The position numbers and the translations under genes are program-made. 64,000 nt of DNA from Rhabdophis nuchalis (taxonomy: Eukaryota; Chordata; Lepidosauria; Squamata; Natricidae). The DNA is taken from the NCBI GenBank assembly GCA_039707465.1, contig CM077644.1, forward strand, positions 95,399,375 to 95,463,374. Reading direction: 5' to 3'. The notes beneath the pieces are model-generated. The model was not told where the DNA came from. It made no database searches and worked only from the letters and a program-made list of their open reading frames with translations. Positions 21,416-33,581 of the stretch are shown one piece after another (position 1 is the first letter of the stretch; every line of letters begins with the position of its first letter).

Positions 21416-24400
21416 GTAAGACCAAAAGCTAGAAACCAGTCAATTACCATGGGTTGCTGTGGCCAACCGGACTACATTACCCAGAAAGCAAAGCAAGCCG
21501 CTACAGCGAGGAGGCGTTCTTGATGCTGATTGCTGTGCTTGCTAGATAGGCTGGGCATTGTAGTTTATTGGAAGAAATTTTGCTCGTAATTGGATGGTAT
21601 ATATTTAGAGAGGAATCGGGGGTTCTCCGGCTAATATTTAGAGGCAGAATATCATGGCTCCATTCTTGATTTTAATTCTTCATTCCAATTGCTTAATTCT
21701 TCCTTGACAATAATTGTTAAAAGCATGAGATTCGCGTGACCCGGGGTAATCTGAACCTGGATGTCCCCAGTTTTAGACCAAACTTCTGGCTATACCAACC
21801 CTGGTTCTTTGGTGTAGTATGATGGAAATATTACAGTGGTGTCTTAGTAGAAATATCTTTACCTACCTAAGTGTTTGAAAAAGAATTTTTAATACTCTAC
21901 TTACAACAGTTTGTTTAGTGACAGTTCAAAGTTATAACAGCACTAAAAATATGATTTATGACCACTTTTCACACTTATGACCATTGCAGCATCTCCGTGA
22001 TCATGTGATCAGAATTCAGACACTTGGCAACTGACTCATATTTATGACCTTTTGCTATGTTTCAGGGTTGTGTGATCCCCTTTTGCGACCTTCTGACAAG
22101 CAAAGCCACTAGGGGAGCCAGATTCACTTAACAACGGTGGCAGGAAAGGTCATAAAATGGGGCAAAACTCAACAAATATCTCACTTAACAGAAATTTTAG
22201 GCTTGATTGTGGTCGTAAGTCAAGAACTATCTGTATAGCCACTTTAGAATTCCAGAGAGAGTTCTAGTTTGCTTTTTTTCTTTGCTCTGCAGCCAAAATT
22301 ATAAAACAACAAAGCCCCTTTCCCTCCCATTGCTTTTCTCTTGAGTTTGGGAACCAGGAAAACCCATAAGGAAAAGATAACCTACCTCAACCAATTTTGT
22401 TGTATGCATGATGTACAATGACGATAAAGGCTATACTATAATCTGCCCTCTTGCCCTGAGACAGGGAGAATTTTCCACTTAGAAGCAGTGTTCTGACTGG
22501 TATTTGGTCCTCTTTTCTTGCTGGGGAGGAAAAAAAGCAGCTAGCTCTTTCATACTTGCTAGTAAAGTTCACGCATCATATCAAATATGGTTGGTTGGTT
22601 TGGTTTTGATTCACCATACCTAAATTCAGAATTTGCCTTTTGTAAACCATGGTTTATGGTTTAGTTTGATGTCACACTAGGCCAATATCATGTATTGAAA
22701 CTGGTTAAAACTAATCACAGCTTAGTATTACACTGACAGTCACTTGCACTGTCTCTGTAAAACAAATTACAGCTTAGTACTACATGGGCATTCATATGCC
22801 CTGTCTTTTTGAATTGGCTAGTGTTCCACGCCACCTAGAAGTTGATGGTGAGCAGAGGGAAATCAGCTTCGCCACCTCTTGCTTTCTCTTCCTTCCTCTC
22901 CCTCCCATATAGTGAAATAAAACAGGTAAGTTGTTCATCCTCTCCATTTCCTTTGGCGCAGACATTCTTGGTCCAGTCATTCTGTTCCATTAGCCCAAGA
23001 CAATATGTTAGCAAACAGAATTGGATTGGAAAGGGACAGGTGAGTAACTGGAGACAGTGGCAACTATTACTTGCCTGGTCTTGTTCTAGATATCGTACTA
23101 AACCACAAACTAACCAACTACATAGTTTAGTTTGTTGAACAAGCCCTTGTGATTAGTTCACCCGTCAGTGGTCGAGGAAAGAAAGGATTGGGTTAATTAA
23201 AGAAACTGTATTTAAGTTAATCGTGAGTATGGTTTGTAAAATCCAGCCAACAAAAGGGTTGAGCCTATTCAAAGATAAAGCAACAGAATGAGTGAAATTC
23301 TTACTCTAAGTCTGTGGAACTTACAGCAGTTAACTCTGTATTTTCAGGAGGACATACTACAGAAATCTTAAGGCTTCTTAACAGTCTCTCCAAGAAATAC
23401 TCTCCCAGGCATTATGTTTTGGCTGATTCAGATAAGATGAGCGAAGAAAAAATCCGTTCTTTTGAACAAAAAAGAGCTGCAAAATACCCCGATTCCTCGG
23501 TGAGTTTCTATACTTATTTTTCTGATTGTTCATATTTTATTAAATAGTAATGTTACATTTCCTATTAAAATACTGTAGCTGTTTCCAGTTTGCACTGAAG
23601 TTCTGATATGGAATTTTTCACTTTTCTCATTAACTTGGGGGTCTTCCATGTAGGCCAGCGAAAGCTTCACTAAGTACCTAACTCCAGAGGAAGGGAGCTA
23701 GCTTTGAGATAAATTTGAAGCATCTATATCCTCCAAATATAAAACAACATAGAAAGGTAGAAAGAGATGTATTTCTAGAAAAGGAGTGTCCAACTTTAAG
23801 ACTTGTGGATGGTGGGTCCCCCATGGCTGATTGGGGAATTCTGGAGTTGAAGACAACAGGTCTTTAAGTTACCAATGTTGAACACTTTTGTTCCAGAAAT
23901 TTTGGCTCTGCCTTATACCGCTAATCCGTACTGTGTATTGGAATGGGATATGTTTGATCTCTAGGCCAAATGGAATTAGGTTTACTATTTCTTCCCAAGT
24001 TCATGAGTAGGGAGCATTTTCTTGAAAAGATTGCTGCTGGGCGACATAAATCCTTTTCTCAAGTTGGGATCCCCTTTATGCTTCCATCTTTCACTGTGCA
24101 GTGAAGCTTTCAATACACGCTGGGTGAGATCATCCGTGGTTTTGGGGTAGAGTATCATCTCTACGCTGATGATACGCAGCTGTATATATCTACCCCAAAC
24201 CACCCCAACGATGCCGTAGCGGTGATGTGCCAGTGCCTGGAAGCCGTACGGATCTGGATGGGAAGTAACGGACTCAGACTCAACCCGACCAAGACCGAGT
24301 GGCTGTGGTTTCCGGCTGCCCGATTCAACCAGCTAACTCCATCGCTGGCCATAGGGGGCGAACATCTTGCCCCTGTGGATGGGGCGCGCAACGTGGGTGT

Positions 24401-27400
24401 CCTCCTAGATGCCCGGCTGTCCATGGAAGATCAAGTGACAGCCGTGGCTAGGAGGGCGTTTTACCAGGTTCGCCTGGTTCGCCAGTTGCGCCCCCTATTG
24501 GATCGGGACGCCTTTCGCACAGTCACTCATGCTCTCGTGACATCCCGACTGGACTATTGTAACTCTCTCTACATGGGGCTTCCCTTGAGGTGCACCCGGA
24601 GACTGCAGATGGTCCAGAACGCAGCCGCGCGGGCAATCCTGGGTACCTCTAGGTTTACCCATGTAACACCTCTCCTGCGCGAGCTGCACTGGCTGCCTGT
24701 CGTCTTCCGGGTGCGCTTCAAGGTACTAATTATCATCTTTAAAGCGCTCCATGGCTCGGGACCTAGCTACTTGCGGGATCGGATCTTGCCCCATACTTCC
24801 TCACGGCCGATTCGCTCCCACAGAGAGGGACTTCTCCGGGTGCCGTCCACTAGACTTTGTCAGCGGGCGACGCCCAGGGGAAGGGCTCTCTCTGTGGCGG
24901 GCCCTGCCCTCTGGAATGACCTTCCCCCCGACATTAGAACGACCACGGACCTCCGCTCCTTCCGTCTGAAATTAAAAACATATTTTTTCTGCTTGGCCGG
25001 CCTGGGGTAGTCTCTCTCTATGGGGTTTTAGTTGTATAGTGGGAATTTTAGCTTAGATTGGGTATTTTAGCACAGGTACTATTTAATTTGTTTTTAAGAT
25101 GTTTTTGATTGTATATTTATGGTTTTAGTTTCCCTGTGCACCGCTCCGAGTCCCTACGGGGAGAGGAGCGGTCAAGAAATTAAACTATTATTATTATTAT
25201 TATTTATTTACATGGTGGCTACTTAAAATATTCTCTGAAGCCTAGAAAGTTGGGACATTTTAGAACAACCTAAGGGTGAAACTTCAAATGAATGGAATGG
25301 AATGGAATGGAATGGAATGGAATAGAATGGAATAGAATTCTTTATTGGCCAAGTCTGATTGGACACATAAGAAATTTGTCTTTGGTGCATATGCTCTCAG
25401 CGTATATAAAAGAAAAGATACATTCGTGAAGAATCATAAGGTACAACACTTAATGATAGTCATAGGGTACAAATAAGTAATCAAATCATACTAGGAAACA
25501 ATCAATATAAATCGTAAAGATACACGCAACAACGTTACAGTCATAAGTGAGAAGAGAGAGGTGATAGGAATGATGAGAAGATTAATAGTAATAGTAATGC
25601 AAACTTAGTAAATAGTTTGACAGTGTTGAGGGAATTAATCGTTTAGCAGAGTGATGGCATTCAGAAAAAAACTGTTCTTGTGTCTAGTAGTTGTGCTGTG
25701 CAGTGCTCTATAGCAGGGGTCTCCAATCTTTGCAACTTTAAGTCTGAAGGACTTCAGCTCCCAGAATTCTCCAGCCAGCAAAGCTGCTCTATAGCATCGT
25801 TTTGAAGATAGGAGTTGAAACAATTTCTGTCCAGGATGTGAGGGGTCTGTAAATATTTCCACAGCCCTCTTTTTGACTCATGCAGTATACAGGGGTCAAT
25901 GGAAGGCAGGTTGGTAGCAATTGTTTTTCCTGCAATTCTAATTATCCTCTGGTCTGTTTAGAAAATACATTTCCCTGTTAATTATATTACTGAAACGAAG
26001 GGGAAAATAGTAAATAAAAGTTGGGTTCTGTAAGGAGAGATCCTCAGTTCCGTCAGTCCAGTTATTTAAAATAATTCCTTGGCCTTAATACCCTATTGTT
26101 CAAGGGTATATCTTTTTTTTTAAATCAAACTGCTTGATAAATCCTGGATCCTCATTAAAAAAAAAAGATTCCACAAACCTGAAATCTACTTGCCTTTATT
26201 CTAACAACAACAAAAAAAGAGTTAAAAGTGGCATAGCCTAAGCATCAGAACAGATTGGCTAAGCCAGTGTTTCTCAACCTTGGCCACTTGAAGATGTCCG
26301 GACTTCAACTCCCAGAATTCCCCAGCCAGCGTTCGCTGGCTGGGGAATTCTGGGAGTTGAAGTCCGGACATCTTCAAGTGGCCAAGCTTGAGAAACACTG
26401 GGCTAAGCATTGGGGGTTTGCAATGTCTTACATTGTTGAACTGGCTCATGAATAATTGCCGTTAATTTCTCATTACACATTTGTCACTATCTATTTAAGA
26501 TTCTTGAGATAATCTATTAAACATATTCAGATTTTCTTTTCCTTAAAATTTCCAGACCAAAGTGAAACACATGACAGGGCTTAAATTGCTCTGGGTTTGG
26601 GTTTGGAGGAGAACAGGACGGAGGGACTGTAGCCATAATTTTTTATATGCTTCAGTTTGTTTCCCAGTGGTATTTCATTATTCATGAGGAAGGGAAGTGA
26701 ACTATTGGAAGCATTCCAAACCACAAGGTTGCAATCCTGTATACATTTCGTGGAAATAATGTCTTTGAACTCAGTGAATCCAATCAGGCTATGTAGGATT
26801 ATTCGCTGGCTCTATTCAAGCATCATGATTCACAAGATAAATTAGTATAATGTGGAAATCCAAAAGCACCAGAGCCTCAGAACAGGACAGATCAGTTTCC
26901 AATTCAAAGCAACCTCTCATTTGTTTAGGGCTCAACTATCCTATTCAACCATAGCTCTATAAGAAAAATACGGGCTGACGTAATGTGAACCCTCTCTTCG
27001 GACTGCTTTATCTAGAGATAAGGGTCCAGAATGCTTTCCCCCCAATAATGCTTTTCTAGCTCTTCCGACTTCATTGTTTTGTTCGTTTGGATTACTCACC
27101 CTGGAGATACCATCCATAGAATATGCTTGCAGCTTAAGCAGAAAATTACATTTGTGTCCTGGCATCATGATGCTTTTCTGCTAGCAAGATTGGTAGCCAC
27201 ATTCCAAAATTATGTTCTCCAGCCTGACGCTTCATAGAAGCGCTAGACATCTATAATCCACCAACATGACTATTAGCAGATGTTTAGCCCAGACTACGGT
27301 AACCTGATGAGTTCCAGATGAATTGAACTGCTATAATCCTTCTGGGCAGCACGGCCTTTGGCCCTGCTGGCTGAAGACTACATAAACCCATCCAACCCAT

Positions 27401-30400
27401 TTGAAGAGCGAAAGATTGAGGAACCTCTGTGTATATTTATCTAGCAGGCCGCTGGAATAGGATATTGCACACACATTTCTAATTTTGTACCTTATTCAAC
27501 TCACATCCAAACTTGTTCTCCTTACAGCTTTGCTGTATTGAATTGAATATGGGACATAGCTAATTCCCAGTTCTGCTTCTACAGCGAAGATAAACTGGGA
27601 GGTTTGGAGGTGGGTGGATTTAAGATCCACATTTTTTTAAAAAAAAATCTCTTTTTAGTGCAGAGTTATAGAAAAACATACTCTTTATTTCTTCCTTTTT
27701 AATTTTTTTTAACTGCCTAAGAGTAGCGGGATAGGTGGCAAATACATTTAACAAACAAATAAAACATCAGAAAGAAGAATGGTGTTTAATTGATAGATAG
27801 CTTATTATAGCTTATTATGAAGATGGCAAGTGAGATCTTGCCGAAATGTTGCAAAGACAATCTCATTCTTACACAGGAAAACACCTGAATACAACAAGAC
27901 CAGCATAGCTTATTATGTATATATTATTCTTTTTTTTTAAGTTCGAGGTATCAAGAACATGAAAGCTATGTTTCTATGGGACTGACTTCTAAAGTTTCCA
28001 TTTTTACTGAAACATTTTTGTGTTTGCTTTCTGTTGAGCAGATATTGTCTCTTGACAGTTGTCTCTTGTAGGATTTGGGGGCCTATCCCTGTTTGAGTCT
28101 CAGTGTCATAGCACCCTCTACTGACCATGAAATAAGTTACTGCTGTAGATAAGGTGTACATATTCTGATTTTAAATCAGTGGAAGCTGTGAATGTGTGTG
28201 TGTGTGTGGGGGGGAAGAGTGGGAAATGAAGGTGCAAAATTCTTGATTCAAACTTGATCACACGTGCAAGTAGATTTCTTGAAGGTTGCACAGGTGGATG
28301 TAGTTTTCTTAAGGCAGTAGTAAAGAACTAGTTAGCCACTACATTCCCCTGAATTTTTTTTCAACTTTCCTATCTAGTCTTCAGTGCTGGTAATTACCAG
28401 TCCAAATAGCAACTAAATCTAATCCTGTTTTGCATTTTCAGTCAATTATAGTTGCTGCTACCTGCAGTAAGTTGGGGGAAAATAAATTAGTTTTGATCTT
28501 ATTTTTAAACTCAAACAGAAGTGGTTTTAACTACATGTGAAAACTACTTCATAATATGAATGCAAAAGTGTCTCTGTGAGGAATGTGTGAATCGTTTAAT
28601 TTTTTTTTTAATTTAAAGCAATTGGATTCTTTTTGGCCTAAACCAGGGCTGCCAAACTCCTGGCCCATGGGCAGGATCTGTCACGCACTAGCCACGGCCA
28701 TGCCCGGTGTAGCGATACATCACGTGACACCACTATGATGTCGTGAGTGTGACATCCCTGGCCTAAAGCCACCCATTTTTGTGGCAGCCCTTGGACTGCC
28801 ACAAAAGCCAACACAGCCTCTTTTCCATGGGAATCAATATTTAAAGCGATTTAATGACAAATAGTTGAAATAGAATTGTATACCGGTAACTATAACTCAG
28901 TGGTGGGTTCCGGATTCCGTTCCAACCTGTACGGTTGGAACGGCGCTGGTGTCACCTACATGCACATGCACGGCACATGCATGCGGCGTACTTGCCTGTG
29001 ACGCTTCCGCAAGTCTCCGCGATGCTCCAGCTGCTTGGCGGAGCGTCACGCAGGTGCTGTATGCGCCATGCACATGCGTGGAATCACCCAAGGCATAAAG
29101 GACAGGTAAGGAGTGAGGGCGGGCGGATGGGCCCTCTGGAGCACCATACGAGAACGATATCCGGTGCACCGGGCAGACTCTGGTACACCCGTAATGGGGT
29201 GTACCACCTGCAACCCACCACTGCTATAAATGCAACATTTCATTGAGACAGTTGACTTATTACTGGTCACTTAATGACCTTCAAAGTTATGAAGAACCCC
29301 TGTAAAAGCTACTTACGAATCAGTTCTGAACTTTCCCAATAGCCGCATGACTGCATTTTGGGGCCTCAGCAATTGGCTCATGTTTATAACTGTGTACAAC
29401 AGTCTGCTGTCAGGTGGCTGCAATTTATGACATTTTTCCAGAAGTTGGTGTTTACTTCTAGTTTCTGGAAAAAAATGCTCCATAATGAACAATGTGTTTG
29501 TTTAACAATCATGATGTTTGCTTTAAGACCATCACATTTGCTTAACAACCATTATTAAGAGGGTTGTAAATTTTAGTCTGGTCATGGGATGACTGAGTTT
29601 ACAACCATGCCAACTTACGACGGTAATTGCCAGTCTCATTTATGGTTGTAACTCAAGAACTATATATGTTACCTCTGGAAAGAACAAAAACATAACAATC
29701 CAAAAAAGATGCATTTTACGCAAGACACTGTCTCCAGAACAAGCTCTGAATGTAGATGGTCACTTCCTTCTGCAGGAAGAACAATTTAATGAGCATGGTG
29801 CACCAGTCACATTTTCTTCTGATCAGCTGGAAATGATGTAGACAGAAGACCAGAGACCTGTCTCATGGGGCTGTCAGCTTGTGATAGTTATTCGTTTTCC
29901 GTAGGAACTTCCCTAGGCTAGATCTTGAGTAATAAAATGTGGTTTTGTGGTTTCATCTGACAGTTATTATTGTATGTTTGATTCGTTTTAGGTCTGATTG
30001 CAAAGATACAGAGGCTGTTTTGATATGGTGCTATTTTGTACCTACGGAATCTACCCGAAACAAATCTAAGATTAAACATTAATGCCAAGTAATATTCAAA
30101 GCTTGGCAGGTACTTCTGAGAGGGTATGAACTCAGAAGATGTAATTTCATATTGTTAACCCAGAAATGGACTGAGAGATGCGGTGGCCTAGAAGTGAAGA
30201 TGCTCGACAAACAATCAGGAGGCGGAGAGTTCAATCCTAGGCAACAACAGATGTTTCTCTATCAGGGCACAAAGAGAAAATATCTGCTGGGAACTTCATA
30301 TAGGCGTTAGGAAGGGCATCTGGCCAGTAAATGCATACCTCCAATCGCCTGACTCCACCCCAACAAAAGGGATCATAGGGTCATAAAAAACCCCAAGTGG

Positions 30401-33400
30401 ACTAAAGGTAGCTCAGAATCTACAGATAGTTATTTGTAATAGCTCAAGAAGATTTTAAATTCCCATTTTACAACAAATACTCATAGAGTATAATGGGTGG
30501 ATGCACAAACAGACATGAATGTAGGTTTGTAGGGGCAGGGAGAGAGGAGAGGCTGCTGAAATTTATTTATTTTATTTTATTTTATTAAATTTATACCCCG
30601 CCCTTCTTGTTAGGACCCAGGGCGGCGCACAGGCATTATTAAAACCACAAAATACAATATCAATTAAAATATATTAAATTACTAGACCCGTGCTAAAAAC
30701 CCATGTTAAAACCATACCAAATTGATTTATTTTTAAAAAGTCAGAAGTAGGGACTATCCTAGGCCGGCTTGTTGGAATAGATACGTCTTAAGACGTTGGC
30801 GGAAGAGGCGGAGGTCCGAGATAGTGCGAAGGTCGGGGGGTAGGTCGTTCCAGAGGGCCGGGCCCGCCACAGAGAAGGCCCTTCCCCTGGGTGTCGCCAA
30901 CCAGCATTGCCCCGCTGACGGCACCCGGAGAAGACCCTCTCTGTGGGAGCGGATCGGACGAAGGGATGTATGGGGCAGGAGGCGGTCTCATATATAGCTA
31001 GGCCCCGAGCCATGGAGCGATTTAAAGATGGTCGTCAGCACCTTGAAGCGCACTCGAAAGGCCACAGGCAGCCAGTGCAGCTCGCGCAGGAGAGGTGTTA
31101 CGTGGGTTTGCCTTGAGGCACCCATAATCACCCGCGCGGCCACATTCTGTACTAACTGTAGCCTTCGAGTGCACCTCAAGGGCAGCCCCATGTAGAGAGC
31201 GTTACAGTAATCCAGCCAGGATGTCACAAGCGCTTGAGTGACTGTGCGAAGGGCTCCCCGGTCCAGTAAGGGGCGCAACTGGCGTATCAGGCGTACCTGA
31301 TAGAACGCCCCCCTGGCCATGGCCGTCACATGGTCCTCCATGGACAGCCGGGAATCCAGGAGGACGCCCAAGTTGCACGCCCTCTCCACGGGGGCCAGTT
31401 GTTCGCCCCCAATGGCCAGTGTTGGACTTATCTGGCTGAACCGGGGTGCCGGAAACCACAGCCACTCGGTCTTGGAGGGGTTGAGTTTGAGTTTGTTACT
31501 ACCCATCCAGATCCGTACGGCCTCCAGACACCGGGACAGCACCTCGACGGCATCGTTGGGGTGGTTTGGGGTGGATATGTACAACTGAGTGTCATCAGCG
31601 TACAGATGGTATTCCACCCCAAAACCACGGATAATCTCGCCCAGCGGCTTCATGTAGTTGTTAAACAGGAGTGGCGAGAGGACCGACCCCTGAGGGACCC
31701 CACATGTGAGTGGCCTCGGGGACGACCTCTGCCCTCCTGCCAACACCCATTGCGACCGACCAGAGAGGTAGGACGAGAACCACCGTAGGACGGTGCCTCT
31801 CAGCCCCAACCCCCCCAATCGGTGCAATAAGATACCATAGTCGAAGAAATGGTAAAATTCCCGGTAACCCACATTAGAATTTATTTTTTTCTGAAAGACT
31901 GAATTCAGTTCTGAAAACAAATGCTTAAACTCAGTGTCTGCTCAGAGATAACCTTGATTTTAAGTGTGCGTGTTTGGATGATTTGGGGATTATAGGAGGA
32001 AAAGCCTGGAGTCTTACCAACAGTTGTCCACCAGGTGGGGCACTTGATCTAGTGCTGTGGGATACATCTATGCCAATCTTCCCAAAACCACTCAAAAGTG
32101 GCTTGTTTTTAGTAACCTGGAGAGGCTGGTTGCATGCTAGCTACAGGAAAGGTCACAGCTTCCATGGCCCTACAGAAAATGAAATAGTCTACCAGAAAAA
32201 CAAACATAGCTTCCTGCCAGGGAAGCTGTGGGAGTTATTGCAATAAGTTTCTGAGAAACAGAGTCATAGAGTTGGAAAGGACTTTGGTGCAGGATAATTT
32301 TTCTTTTTAACCTGTGGAAATTAAGCAAACAGCAGGATATGCCAGCCTGGTCACTCCTTGGTAGAGATAACACTGGTAGGTGCCAATGAGCTTGGTCTAC
32401 TCTAGCCTGCCTAGCTCTATATTTCTCAAAGTCTTATCAAAAGATTTTTTCCTGTATGCTGTTTTGAAGAAAGAAACAACAATTTCTTGGCCACAAGAAA
32501 TTCAGCACAGATTATTATTTTAGTTACCTGAAAGGAAGATCTGTTTCTTTTTCAAAGAATTTACCTTCGAACTGGAAAGTCTCAGCTAATTGTCTTCAAT
32601 TAGCTGAGATTCTTGCCATGTTTTTGGGAGCGGGGGGGGGGGGGAACCTTAAATGTAGATTCTTTCTCCTTTGGTTTTTTTTGCAGAATTTGTTGTGGCC
32701 CGCCAGCGGCCAGCAGAGCTGGCAGCAGATTTGGACAGTGAGGAAGTTGGGGAGGAACATGGGACCATCCTGGAGTCTGGAGAAGCCTCTGATGAGTACT
32801 CTGTGTCGAAGGCAGAGAGGGGGCCAGAGCCATATGCCAGTTATCAGCTGCCTTCAGACTCAAACATCAGTGAGGCAGACAAACAGCTGGAGCCTGTTCT
32901 CAGTGTGCGCATGCACAGAGTTGCCAGACGAAGGGAACAGCTAAAGAATAGGGGTCAACTTGGAAGTAAGGCCACAGGTGGACGATGAATAGCCCAGAAG
33001 AAATAAAAGAGGAGCGAAAGGGGAGTGGAGTTTGCAGGAGACAATTAGTTGGCTTAATTGGTTCGTGACTCTAAGAGACTTCTTGCCAAGTTTTGCAGAT
33101 ATCGGCCTGGCAGCTCTCCAAGTCAACTAAGGTCTGTGACTGTAAATCCTCTCTTGAAAGACTTTGCTGATGTGAATGAGCAGAATTCACAGTCGATTAA
33201 TAAAAGGGTTTTTTGTCGGGTCAAGGAGTTTGCTTCATGCTCTTGGGAAGCCTCGGTCGGAACAGAATTATCTCCCATGGCTCATGGCAATTGGATGCTG
33301 GAATGCAGTGAAAATAAGCAGGAGCCGGTTCAAGTTGGATTGTCTTCTTTATCTATCATTGTTTATATTGCCGAGAGTTTTACAGTACAGGAAATAATGT

Positions 33401-33581
33401 TTAGTATACCCAAATGATTCTTATCTGCAAATCTGTCAATTCTCCCCAGGCGTTACAGTTTGCCCTCCATCGCATTCCCAGAAGTCGAGAGGTCCGTCAG
33501 TCCTGGAGCTCTTCACTGCTAACCACCATTCATTCCTTATTTTATTCTCTTCCTTTGGCCTTCAGGCTCAACCCAGATGTG
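21277..33581 (+). CDS. ALG14: ALG14, UDP-GlcNAc transferase membrane subunit (exons 1-3, 3'-partial)
   Basis: Family knowledge: ALG14 anchors the catalytic partner ALG13 to the cytosolic face of the ER, and together they add the second GlcNAc to dolichol-PP-GlcNAc in N-glycan assembly. Seen here: three exons (21277-21415, 23348-23499, 33450-33581) with GT-AG borders that join without a frame break into 141 codons. In order the protein has a hydrophobic N-terminal segment (about residues 9-27) ending in KRR, the conserved VVAGSGGHTTEILRLL block (about 42-57) spanning the exon 1-2 junction, SPRHYVLAD, then HRIPRSREVRQSW. Vertebrate ALG14 is about 216 residues, so about 75 are missing. The part containing the CNGPG and VYVES blocks would be in exon 4, which I could not find before 64000. 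Identification rests on recognised sequence blocks, not a search. Confidence 0.93.
21466..21567. promoter_or_regulatory. Two ZNF143/Staf-like motifs at the start of intron 1
   Basis: GGACTACATTACCCAGAAAG (21468-21487) closely resembles the ACTACAnTTCCCAGnA promoter motif bound by ZNF143 in vertebrates. GGGCATTGTAGTTT (21552-21565) is a partial match on the opposite strand. Both lie within 160 bp after exon 1, a usual position for this motif near housekeeping promoters. Binding itself is inference. Confidence 0.4.
21894..22236. mobile_element. Tigger-like non-autonomous element in ALG14 intron 1
   Basis: A CTTACAACAGTTTGTTTAGTG start and a GGTCGTAAGTCAAGAACTATC end match the family at 33670 and 62111. 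It contains GATCATGTGATCAGAATTC and CAAGCAAAGCC blocks. Confidence 0.65.
23348..23499 (+). CDS. ALG14: ALG14 coding exon 2
   Basis: The acceptor is TATTTTCAG|GAGG. The first two bases complete the glycine codon begun in exon 1, giving GSGGHTTE across the junction. The exon carries the nucleotide-sugar-binding glycine-rich start and the helix EILRLLNSLSKKYSPRHYVLAD, followed by a basic region (EEKIRSFEQKRAAKYPDSS). The donor CTCG|GTGAGT leaves phase 0. Length is 152 bases. It is the most conserved of the three visible exons. Confidence 0.95.
23780..23893. mobile_element. Degraded palindromic MITE in intron 2
   Basis: AACTTTAAGACTTGTGGA and GGAATTCTGGAGTTGAAG arms match the 3438 family, but the ends are diverged and no clean target duplication is seen. 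Confidence 0.55.
24118..25198 (+). mobile_element. CR1/L3-clade LINE copy B, 5'-truncated, sense in intron 2
   Basis: It begins just before motif [24 protein letters not shown] is in frame and the stop is at 25008-25010. About 295 codons remain open, including LGVLLD and [20 protein letters not shown]. The 3' UTR ends CCGCTCCGAGTCCC...GAGGAGCGGTC with an (ATT)n tail, a different tail from copy A. It is transcribed with ALG14 pre-mRNA but not part of the product. Confidence 0.9.
25289..25960 (-). mobile_element. L2/CR1-like LINE 3' end, antisense, with AATGG tail array
   Basis: Read on the minus strand it gives RIIRIAGKTIATNLPS..., a SSHPGQKLFQLL-like block and RHKNSFFLNAITLLN, the typical C-terminal end of many L2-type LINE ORFs. 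A (CCATT)n/(CTATT)n tail lies at 25289-25335. It is interrupted by a half MITE at 25714-25786. Confidence 0.6.
25714..25786. mobile_element. One-armed hAT MITE inside a LINE
   Basis: The left arm CAGGGGTCTCCAATC...CCAGCCAGCAAAGCT is complete but the right arm is gone. The target duplication CTCTATAG is still intact on both sides (25706-25713, 25787-25794). Confidence 0.8.
26265..26400. mobile_element. Palindromic hAT MITE in intron 2
   Basis: The arms beginning CAGTGTTTCTCAACCTTGG are near-perfect complements across 136 bp with CAGCGTTCGCTG at the centre. The target duplication GGCTAAGC is perfect (26257-26264, 26401-26408). Confidence 0.95.
26461..28640. other. Intron 2 sequence without recognised elements
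   Basis: Mostly unique-looking. A (GT)n run lies at 28190-28208. No exon-like open frame with flanking splice signals stood out. Confidence 0.5.
28644..28760. mobile_element. hAT-type MITE
   Basis: The ends are CAGGGCTGCCAAACTCC and GAGTGTGACATCCCTG, and GCCTAAAC/GCCTAAAG is a 7/8 duplication (28636-28643, 28761-28768). Same family as 2090-2215. Confidence 0.75.
28898..29223. mobile_element. hAT-like element (CAGTGGTGGG type)
   Basis: The ends are CAGTGGTGGGTTCC and CAACCCACCACTG. CTATAACT/CTATAAAT is a 7/8 duplication. GGTACGGTTGGAACG-like and GTACACC motifs are shared with 39211-39513. Confidence 0.82.
29248..29670. mobile_element. Tigger-like non-autonomous element
   Basis: GACTTATTACTGGTCACTTA start and GGTTGTAACTCAAGAACTA end. 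GTTTGCTTAACAACC and CATGGGATGAC-type blocks match other copies. Both termini are decayed. Confidence 0.55.
30174..30395 (+). mobile_element. tRNA-derived SINE, variant
   Basis: GAGATGCGGTGGCCTAGAAG (A-box region) and GAGTTCAATCCTAGG (B-box region) are followed by a body with GGAAGGGCATCTGGCCAG. It resembles a pol III SINE head, but the tail differs from the Sauria copies. Confidence 0.5.
30556..31842 (-). mobile_element. CR1/L3-clade LINE copy C, 5'-truncated, one nonsense change
   Basis: Minus-strand RT from [11 protein letters not shown] through [14 protein letters not shown] and LGVLLD to GPSYI, where the frame stops at 30988-30990 (TGA). Sister copy F has CGA (arginine) here. Past this stop the same frame stays open through [23 protein letters not shown] to the normal end near 30755, so one C-to-T change broke it. 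The 3' end carries CCGCCCTGGGTCC and a (TAAAA)n tail at 30559-30586. It is antisense in ALG14 intron 2. Confidence 0.9.
32683..32988 (+). other. Acidic ORF of unknown origin with splice-acceptor-like start
   Basis: A pyrimidine tract TTTGGTTTTTTTTGCAG precedes an open frame of about 100 codons (EFVVARQRPAEL..., ending GSKATGGR and stop). The protein is rich in Glu, Asp and Ser, with a basic stretch RMHRVARRREQLKNRG. AATAAA lies about 15 bases after the stop. I do not recognise a host gene. The following 400 bp (with a second ATTAATAAAAGGG at 33195-33210) looks like retroelement 3' or LTR sequence. Its phase does not fit ALG14 exon 2. Most likely it is a retroelement-derived fragment. Confidence 0.4.
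33450..33581 (+). CDS. ALG14: ALG14 coding exon 3
   Basis: This exon has 44 codons and enters in phase 0 after TTCTCCCCAG. It encodes HRIPRSREVRQSW, TTIHSLFYSLPLAFRLNPDV. Family knowledge: this is the HRIPRSREV...P(D/E) segment that leads into VLCNGPG. The donor is GATGTG|GTACGT. The preceding intron is about 9.95 kb. No frameshift or stop is present. The next exon should begin with a VLCNGPG-like sequence, and none is recognisable downstream in the window. Confidence 0.93.
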
